A DNA stretch of 64,000 nucleotides. Source: Theristus sp. LFF4_11. Its lineage: Eukaryota; Nematoda; Chromadorea; Monhysterida; Xyalidae. The stretch is from assembly GCA_030248135.1 (NCBI GenBank), contig JASANC010002240.1:1-64000 (forward strand). Reading direction: 5' to 3'. Positions 21,600 through 30,200 of this stretch are shown piece after piece. The position numbers and the translations under genes are program-made. The notes beneath the pieces were generated by a model. It was not told the DNA's origin. It searched no databases and saw nothing but the letters and a program-made list of their open reading frames with translations. Each line of letters starts with the position of its first letter. Positions within the stretch are counted from its first letter, which is position 1.

Positions 21600-24578
21600 G
21601 TTCGGTCCCGGCGGGCCAGCACGGCCGGGTTGACCGGGTGCGCCGGGGCGTCCCGGTTCGCCCGGCGGGCCCGGACGACCCGGCTGACCGCGATTGCCGA
21701 GGCTGCCCGGCCGACCCGGTGGGCCTTTCGGACCGGCTTCGCCGTTCGGGCCCTTTGGTCCCGGATCGCCCTTGACGCCCTCGGTGCCGTCGCGTCCGTT
21801 TTCGCCTGCGGTTTTCTTAGGATCAGTTCTCAAGATTATACGTTTCATTTTTTTTTGTCTTTATGATGAAAACAACAACAAACAAGATTTATACCCAGTT
21901 GGATGTGCTAATGAATCTTGATTCAGTAGATTTAAGCATTGATTCAGACACCATGTGGATGGGCATGCGGTCGATCCGGTACCGGTCGATCCGGTACCAG
22001 GTCGATCCGGTACTCGGTCGATCCGGTACCAATTGAAATTTTCAACTGTTTTAGCATTCAATTCAATTTGTTTCTGATTTGTTTTCCATTTTTCTTCGTT
22101 TCTCTCATTTTATCTGATGTCTGAAACATTTTACCGCAGGTTTTTTCGCGGGAAATATGAAAATAAAAACAACAGACATTTTTCGTAAAACTACAAAGCT
22201 AAACCGGAGCTGGAGCTGATCCCTGATCCCAATGTTTCACCCCTTCAACAAAGCTGTCAATCAAGGCACTTTCACATTGTTAAAAAGGCTTCACTTAGGA
22301 TTAGGTTTAGGATTAGGAACCTACAACGACTTCATTAGGATTAGGATTGGGCTTAGGATTAGGAACCTACAACGACTTCATTGAAACCGAACTAAAACAA
22401 CAAAACACACTGTAAACTTGGCTTTGGTTTAGTAATGTAGGCAAAGCGACATTTTTCCTCAACTCCAAAAGAGAACCGAATCAGTCTTCATATTTTTATT
22501 TTGTTCTCCTTTTCTTGCTGAGCTGATAATTTTGCAAATTTTCACCGTCTTGGAGCTTTATTCTTCTGGAAAATAGTTCAGAAAAAAAACATATGGTACA
22601 CTTGTGTTCCTTTTTTCAGAATCAGATTACGATTACCAAAACCAACCAAGTGTCGCAAGTCGTCGTCGTCTCATATCGTATCATCAACAATCGTATCAAC
22701 AATCAACCAAAGAAAAATCGAAAACCTAACGAATTGAACGCAAAAAAACCGTAAAACAACTGAAAATTTCAATTGGTACCGGATCGACCGAGTACCGGAT
22801 CGACCTGGTACCGGATCGACCGCCCTAGAAAATTGCCAGGTACCGGATCGACCGGTACCGGATCGACCGGTACCGGATTGACCGTACCGGATCGACCGGT
22901 ACCGGATCGACCTACAGCCATGTGGATGTGATTGTGGTGGGAAACTATTGCTCGCCAAAATTTCGAAAAAAATGCCCCGTTCGAGTTGCCTACCTGGCTG
23001 TCCCTGTGCGCCCGGTTGCCCGTTATCTCCGCCTTCTCCGGGCCGTCCCGGCAATCCAGGGTTGCCCGGACGGCCAGGCTCTCCGTTGTTACCGCGACCA
23101 CCGGGGCCACCCTAATATAAACAAACGGAACGAATCATACAGATGCAATCAAAAGTGTACAAAGAAAGACAAACGAAAAAATAATGTTCGTGTTTAAGAG
23201 AGAAGTCACAGTCGAATTCTAAATTATAAGCAATCAACTGATTGGTTGGTGGTGACGTGATGTATGCTTCCTGTGCAGGACAGACTCCACCTCCACAACA
23301 ACGCCTGCTCAGAACGCATGCGTCACGTGAACCACCAGCCAATCAGCTGATTTATAACCTATAATGGATCAGAGTTCGACCGCATATGTTATCAAAAAAA
23401 AACAACAACAACGCACCGGCCGTCCAGAGTTGCCGGGCGGGCCAGGTCGGCCGGGTCGTCCTCGCGGGCACACCCTGCAGCCGCGGTCGCTGACCGTCAC
23501 GGCGGGCATGGTGCCGTCCATGCCGACGGTGCCCGGCGCCCCGTCCTCCCCTGGCGCGCCGTCTTTGCCCGGCTCACCCGGTGAACCGGCCGGTCCCGGC
23601 GGACAAGTGTTCTGCTGGTTGCACACTGCAAAGTTGGAACGATTTTCTCAGTTGAACTTTATTCAAAAATAGAATGCTGTTTTTACGATGGATGAATCTA
23701 CAAATGTTAGGGTAGGGCCATAATTAGGGGGGCAGGGAGGCGTGAATCCAATCTTCATTCTGCAAATGGAACAGCAACAGCCGTTCAGTTCAACTGTGTT
23801 TTGCAATAGAACATTGTAAAATTGAATCAAAAAAAAACAAACAATGATTTCAAATGAAAATGCAAGAAGAAACACGAACAGCATTGCGGTCCGAACGCTT
23901 GACGCGCTTTTCGTGGCCGAGGAAGCGGAACGAACAACGGGCCGTCGTTGCTCGATTTGTAATGGATTTCAGTCCAGACGTTCTGTGAAATGGAACACGT
24001 TTGAGCAGTTTCATTGATTTTGTTTCGATATTTAAGGCAGTTCATTCGATATTTAGTTCGTCGACGCCACGTCTTGATGGATGGTAGTAACTCAGTAAGC
24101 AGTAGCACGGGAACGTGACGTGCAATGTCGCATACGCAAACGTCAGTATGAACGGACCTACAGTCGAACTTTGAATTATAGGGAATCAGCTGATTGGTTG
24201 GTGATTGCGGCATGCATGCTTTCTGCGCAAACCAAACTCCGCCCTCACGGAAAGCATGCATACCGTAATCAATCACCAACCAATCAGCGGATTCCCTGTA
24301 ATTCAGAGTGTTCGACTGTAGATATAAGCGGACCCAGACCGGAGATCAGCGCCCTCCCTCCTGACACGTGACGTGATTGATGCCGCTCCAAAAGAAACCG
24401 AAAAAGTCTCCAAACGAAAACGAACGTCCGACAACTGCTGGAACTCGTGCATGTCCATCTGCACGGCCGTGTTGATCGCCTGGATCTTCGAGTACAAAAC
24501 CGGCACCCAGAGTGCGCACGCCAGAACGGCCAGAATCGACAGGCCGATGGCGCCGTACGCTGCCACGCGCGCTGACAT
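21600..24578 (-). CDS. Cuticle collagen, last exon missing (copy B)
   Basis: Five minus-strand exons are found: 24426-24578, 23880-23982, 23417-23625, 22994-23111, 21600-21805. Four lengths are identical to copy A (153, 209, 118 and 206 bases) and the second is one codon shorter. The N-terminus [20 protein letters not shown] is nearly the same as copy A. The linker ends [13 protein letters not shown], the first collagen block starts [12 protein letters not shown] and carries [11 protein letters not shown], and the last seen block ends AGPPGPN. No exon equivalent to [13 protein letters not shown] is present between 21600 and collagen A's start at 18196. That interval holds the composite element and low-complexity DNA. 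Intron 4 contains a MULE-like element and intron 3 a palindromic MITE. The two genes are a tandem duplication. Copy B would lack the C-terminal Cys-Pro-Cys box unless spliced to something not seen. Confidence 0.88.
21962..22919. mobile_element. MULE-like non-autonomous element
   Basis: A 9-base direct repeat ATGTGGATG flanks the element (21953-21961 and 22920-22928). The ends are long inverted repeats made of tandem 17-base units, CGGTACCGGATCGACCT, three to four on the left and about eight on the right. They continue inward through an AATTGAAATTTTCA stretch. A 9 bp duplication with long terminal repeats is the Mutator pattern. It lies wholly within intron 4 of collagen B and encodes no transposase. 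Confidence 0.75.
22187..22452 (+). repeat. Dispersed repeat with TTAGGATTAGG words
   Basis: This block, inside the MULE-like element, recurs in reverse orientation at 62637-62905. It contains CTTAGGATTAGGTTTAGG and GGAACCTACAACGACTTCAT repeated twice. A shorter piece lies at 3116-3180. The TTAGG words resemble, but do not match, arthropod or nematode telomere repeats. Confidence 0.7.
23219..23383. mobile_element. Palindromic MITE, CAGTCGAAC family, diverged
   Basis: Ends CAGTCGAATTC and GAGTTCGACCG. The body has ATCAACTGATTGGTTGGTGG and its inverted counterpart. It lies in intron 3 of collagen B; the flanks no longer show a clean TA duplication. Confidence 0.65.
24161..24318. mobile_element. 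Palindromic MITE, CAGTCGAAC family, intact
   Basis: Ends CAGTCGAAC and GTTCGACTG with TA on both sides (24159-24160, 24319-24320). The arms are nearly perfect inverted copies over most of the length, meeting around 24235. It lies in intron 1 of collagen B. Confidence 0.8.
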
Positions 24579-24619
24579 GATTGGCTCTCAGAAGGGTCTC
24601 GGTTTGGGAGCTGCGGGGT

Positions 24620-24632
24620 CTGAAAATGGTTG
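24620..24632 (-). promoter_or_regulatory. Acceptor-like site upstream of collagen B start
   Basis: CCATTTTCAG lies about 42 bases upstream of the ATG on the minus strand with no upstream coding exon, as in copy A. Spliced-leader addition or a 5'UTR intron would explain it. Confidence 0.3.
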
Positions 24633-24792
24633 AATGGAAAACACACTACTGCACTTGGGAGCTTACGCGTGTGACGGTGTGGTGTGCTGAGGTGAACCGT
24701 GGCGCACCATTGCCGCCATGCAGTGGTGCACCATTGCCGCTAATGGTGGGTAAAACACAACATGGTTCACCACTCCGTCGCACGGGTATACT

Positions 24793-25548
24793 TAGAGATG
24801 TCAAGAAAAAAAAATTTTCTATTTTTTTTCTTTTTTTAAAAAAAAAATTTTTTTTTTAAATTTTTTTTTTTAAAATGAAAGTTGTTCAGAATTTTTCAGG
24901 GAGTCCGAATATCACCATCTGAGGAGCCACCGACTTACCATATGACCCCCACTCATATGGGAGGAGGGTGAAAATTTCAGACTTGGTTTCGGCGACCCCA
25001 TTTTCCCACCGACGACATCACGTCTCGTGTTTTGCCTCTCAATTCACCTCAAATAACATGGAAACAAGTTCCACAACAAACCGGTGTGATCACGCTGACG
25101 ACACGAGGCGAAACAGCAACGAGCAACCAACGAAGTTACGCTTGCAGTGGCAGACAGTGCAATTTCCACCTTTCGAGATCCTGAAAAACGATGCGTAAAT
25201 GTGAGTTCTCTGCTTCTATCTCACCTTAGCGACATCGGAATTTGTTGAACTAGCCTTTGCGACGCTCAAGTACTTCAATGCGCGAGTCGATCATCACTCA
25301 CCAAGGCTGAAAACAGTCGATAAATCAATCCAGAATACCACCTGCAGCGTTGAAGACTAAGTGACAAGGTAAAGTCAAAGAAAATTTTTGTTGAACTTTC
25401 GAAAAATTATGCCAAAAACGGCATTTTCAGGGCACATTGAAGAAAAAATTTCAAAAATTTTTAATAAAAAAAATAAAAAAAATGCTCATTTTTTTACTTT
25501 TTTTTAAAAAAGATGAAAAAAAATTTTTTTTTGACCCTTACATCTCTA
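24793..25548. mobile_element. hAT-like MITE, TAGAGATGTCA ends
   Basis: The element starts TAGAGATGTCAAG and ends CATCTCTA, with A/T homopolymer blocks inside both ends. The centre matches 37756-38286 in reverse and, more distantly, 33188-33865. The expected 8 bp duplication is not intact (GGTATACT versus GGTGGAAA). It lies just upstream of collagen B. Confidence 0.65.
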
Positions 25549-26366
25549 GGTGGAAATGTTGTAATTGCTGAGCGCTCTAAACTGCAGTTCACGCAAATCA
25601 TATTAGAGGTACAAAATGTACACGCAACGATGTTCAACTCCAACTGAAGCTTTATGTCTTGAAATGAGTAGCTAAGCGAAACTTTTAACGAGAGCTAATC
25701 ACAATGACAACCGACACCATGAGCCATTTTCCATCGTTTAACCGGTTTTGCATTGCAGCTCTTTTGAAAAGGACGAACACGCACAAAAATGCAGGCGACC
25801 AGTTTTTTGCTGATGACCTTGAGCGGAGACGCCAACTGTGATGAGAATAATTTCAAGCAATACAGAGTGACTTTGAAAAAAGTTCCCATCGAGAAAACAC
25901 AAGCGTCTAATGGGATGAAGAGAGCTGATTGGCTGATACAAACGAATATATTCATTTGAGAACTCCGAGACGCATAGCGTGCAAAGCATTCTGTTTTAAA
26001 AACCAAAAACTTCACAGAAACATTCTTGAAGTGCATGCGTGTATTTAATTTGCACAAATTCATTGATTTGAAAGCCCTTTCAGATCAGGATAACATTCAA
26101 AATTCTCAATGTTTGTTTAACTCATTTGTGTTTGTCGAATCTCGTGCGGGCTCGCCTCACCCCGCTTCCACAGAAACGAATCTCGTCTGCCGATGTCTTG
26201 CAACACCGTGTAACCAGCATTTCACTTTTCATCTTTGGTGACAGACGGACGCAAAACCGGTGAAATACCTTTGCATGGTTTGCATATCCCGGTGAAAATT
26301 ATGACACCAAAACCGGTCATGTATTTGTTCGCCTTGTTGCTTTTACTTTACTTTACGATAATTCAT
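25549..26366. other. Intergenic, uncertain
   Basis: A minus-strand frame at about 25690-25845, after an acceptor-like CACAG, reads LASPLKVISKKLV and then a basic tail to a stop. It could be a terminal exon but shows no family. Nothing else is supported. No G-patch coding exon for the next gene was found here. Confidence 0.3.
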
Positions 26367-26462
26367 TCATTTTTTCCTGTCAAGCGTTTGCTGCCAAATG
26401 AAGCGCGGGTAAACTGCTGCTGTCACCAGCAGCACGGCGGCGGCAACCAAAAAGAATAGCAG
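26367..26462 (-). CDS. Candidate terminal exon coding a membrane tail
   Basis: After a good acceptor (CCATTTCAG) the minus strand reads LLFFLVAAAVLLVTAAVYP, then FIWQQTLDRKK and a stop. This is a single hydrophobic segment with a basic end, like a C-terminal tail anchor, using G/C-ending codons. The phase is 0, which would fit the last exon of the GPATCH2-like gene upstream (27284). A membrane tail is unexpected for that family, so it may belong to another, undetected gene. Confidence 0.35.
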   Translation of the reverse strand: MLFFLVAAAVLLVTAAVYPRFIWQQTLDRKK

Positions 26463-27283
26463 CTGAAATGGGAGCGGCCGTTTGCTTTCACGTGATTTTT
26501 TTATAGTAAAACACAAAATCTGCACGGTCAGTTGGCTACATCGTGCTGCTACAATAGCCAATCATCGCGTCCAACTCAAATACGCAACCAATCGGCAAAT
26601 TGTATGCAAAGGTGCGTGCAAAGGTGTAGCTTCACTTGCGAGCACTAATTATTCAGGTAGTAAAAATAATTTCAGTAAAAAAACGAACTGCAGCAGGTTA
26701 CAAAACATACCTAGTCATCAAAAACACTGGAGTTTTCTGGCTGCACCATTTTATCATCATTAATAACGAACGGAGAAACGTAATTTCAGAATAAATATTA
26801 GAGACGTGAAAGAAAAAAAGTGAAGCGCGCAGAGTGCAATTAACAGACAACAGTGAGCACAAATCTGAAACGCAACATGGAAACCGAAGTAATTTGGTTA
26901 ACAATCGATTTTGAATGACAAAAACTTTATAGGAAATGAAAACAAAGTAACTAAAGCAACGACTGAAAGAAAATAAAATGATATAAAAGCGATAACCATA
27001 TGTCATGTGAGCAAACACCGTCGTTCGTGCACAGCATACCGGCGGGGCCGTGAACCACGAATCACAAAATTCTGGTGTCCCTAAAAAATTAAATGCAGAA
27101 TTCAATCCAGCGTCGCTAAAAAGTCGGCAACCATGGAGATGGCACACCCTTTTATATGCAACACGCAGTGAGGCGACGGGTGAAATGACTTTTATTCGGT
27201 ATTGCGCTGTGCAGAGTTGTGCAGAGACGTTTTTTGGAAGAATCGCACGAATTGCAAACATTATTCTGAAAACCAGAGAAAAC

Positions 27284-30200
27284 CAGAACGCAAGCCAACT
27301 TCGTTTTCGACAACACCAAGCAACTCCGGCGTCGTTTATGCTCGACGCGACAGTCGAGCCGATAGAAATGCGCGAGACGAATGAACTGCAATGAAATGGA
27401 CAACGTTCGTCAGTCCATATGCGAAAGCCTGATTTAGTTCAGCCTCAGTTCAGTTTTCTTCTGCAGTGCACGGCATCATACCAGAGAAGTGTCAGACACC
27501 ATGAGGAGGCAAGCCAAAGTTTTAAGTTTTTATTTCTGATTTATTTCAAGTAGTTCCAAGTAGCGAGACCATCCAACTGATTTCTAAAAAAAAGCTTCAC
27601 TAATTCGATTCATGTTCGTCCAACCAACCTCATGTTTCTCATTCGTGCGCAGCTGTCCCACCCTGTACTCGTTTGATGTCACGTCCCGCAAAAACCGTAT
27701 CAACTTTCGGTTGATCGCAGCGGCCACCGGAACGCCCGGCTGAAAACAGGGGCAGACATGTACTCGATCACCTGACAAATGTCATGCGCCACTTTCAATA
27801 CTAGTCAACGCTAACGAGCAACATATGATGAAATCCGAGAAACGCGTTCGAAAGGATAACTTAACCAAAACAAACAAAACCCTGAAACAACGTAAATGGC
27901 CATTCGACTCAAGCACAATTCGCTTATGTAAATGTAAATTTAAAGCCGGTTAGTCAAGGAGTTTTCGGCAGCTATCACGTCTTATTTCGCTGTTTAACAA
28001 CCACGATCATTCACGAGCCACCCACGAACTATGGGCAGTTGAAGCTGCTCATCTAGCGAGCGCCCACCTTCGCGAGCCATTTCCTCGTCATATTCTGCGG
28101 CGGCTGCTGTCGGCTGCTGACGACGGACATGTCCGTGTCGCTGGACTCCATCAAATGACTGCCACCGCCACGCTGTGTCGCGTTATTCGCATTAGCCAGA
28201 CCGCCAAACGACGTTGATACGGTGGCGTCACCTGTCGTTTGCGGTTGGCATGGGAAATAAAACCATTTTTTTTCACGGAAATATAAAAAACCGGGTTTTT
28301 TTCACCATCCATACCTGTTGTCGACGAGACGCGTGTGCCGCGCATACGATGCACCAACAGGGTCGACCTAAAAAAACCAACGATGGAAACATTTTGGACT
28401 GCTCTAAATCGGAGTCATCGGAGTCAATCGTTCACTGACCAATCGGACTGACTGGCAACAGCCAACAAAGCAATCAAGTCTGCTGTGTTGTGTTGTTTGG
28501 TGATTTGGCACTTAGCATAATTTCACGATCAATAGTAACCTGTGCGTTGGAATTGCGGCCATCAAGTGCACAACAAGCCGTGCTTGATTCAAGTGTACCG
28601 CCTATTTCTATAACAACAAATGCAATTAGCTGATTGGCTGGCGACCACGTGATGCATTGCTGTGATAGACGCGGTCTGTGCACGCATCACGTGTGATCAC
28701 CAAGCAATCAGCGAATTGCCGATGATATAGAGATGGACTGCACACAGAACAGCTTTTAAAGCCGCTGTAGCCTATGGCCTAGCACTTGTCCCCCATTGCA
28801 GCGTGCACGCACCTTATACACGGCACACCCATGCACTCGTCGTGGTCGGGCGGCCACCAGGCGGCACTCGGATCATCGTCGTTCGACATCGACGTCACGG
28901 CGCCCTCGAAGAACCAATCAGATTGCTCGTCGTCGCCTGGAAAAGCAACAAGTTTTTTGAAGGCCAGTTCATACTGACGTACGTCAACAACGCGTCACAA
29001 TGGACGGTAGGATGCGAGACGTGCCGGGCCGTACACGCACACGTCAGTATGAACGGGTCTTGCTTGACTTTCCACCATCGCATAAACACATTATGTTGGA
29101 AGAACAAGTGAAATTCCAAATCAACACCACACGAATGTCACCCTCGTGGCCTGGTGGTAGTGCGTTAGACTGCAGTCTGTGCGCTCGGGGGATCGAGCCC
29201 CGCCGAGGGGTGTATAGGCACTTAATGACAGAGAAAACTCGATGGGCGCCCTACTCAATGGCGTTCAGTACGCTTCTCTGGGTTAGCCCTGGCTAAAAAC
29301 ATCGCCTAAAACTCACAACAACAACAACAACAACAACAAAAACGAAAATTCAGATCACCCTGACCTTGTTCACCGGGGTCGTCGGTGTTGTAGCGCGCAT
29401 TATCCAAGTCGTCGTCATCGTCACTGCTCGACATCTCGTTGTCACTGGAAAAAAACGAATGGCAGGTTGACGTTGAATGAAATGGATTGTCAGACCAAAC
29501 TCATCTCACTGGCAAAAACTCACGATGAATCCCAGAAATCACCACCGTATTATTGTGCACAAAACCACAACAAAACAGATCTTTCGAAAAGCCAGGTTTC
29601 CCGATTTCCCTTTGTGTTAAAAGGCTTGGTTTAGGAATTAGGCTTATTGGTTAGACCAAATTTTTATTTGGTTAGAATTAGCTCACGAGACCAACAACGA
29701 CTCTATTCAGACTTGCGATTAGCTTTATAGGCCATGATTTCTGCTTTTTCACATTTGCGGTGATCTTATGCAAGACCCAAGCGCTCATACACAACACAAC
29801 GCGTTTACAAAAGTTTTATTAAACGCTCCCACACTGCTACTTCGTTTGACCAGATGATCCGCAAAAAAACTTGACAGCACCTAGCAGCGGCGTGCATGAT
29901 CGTGTCTCCGCCACTCGAGTTGTCGTGTCCATCGTTGCTGACAACCGATGAACGCAAACGAGCGGGGGTGGCCCTTGCCTTGGTCGATGTCGCACCGGCA
30001 GAGGCCACCAGACCATATGTCGGGTTACTGTTGCGACGATGCTTGTTGCCAGCGCTCTTCGACCCCTGCGAAATCACCGTTTTTCAATTTTTTTGCTTTT
30101 TTCGAGCATAAAATGGGACGTCAGTCAAACAAGGCTTGGCCCACATTATCAGTATTCTCGTATCACGTACAGTATGTTTGTATAAACCTGTCATTTTCTT

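Noticed and set aside
16845..23672. Long plus-strand ORFs opposite the collagen exons (Arg/Pro/Ala-rich)
   Set aside because: They are the antisense of Gly-X-Y codons, which lack stops on the other strand. The minus-strand exons have splice sites, Cys motifs and a proper C-terminus.
26120..26240. Possible G-patch exon of the GPATCH2-like gene (reads LQDIGRRDSFLWKRG on the minus strand)
   Set aside because: The key Gly-Trp and Gly-Leu-Gly residues are absent and no clear acceptor precedes it, so the resemblance is probably chance.
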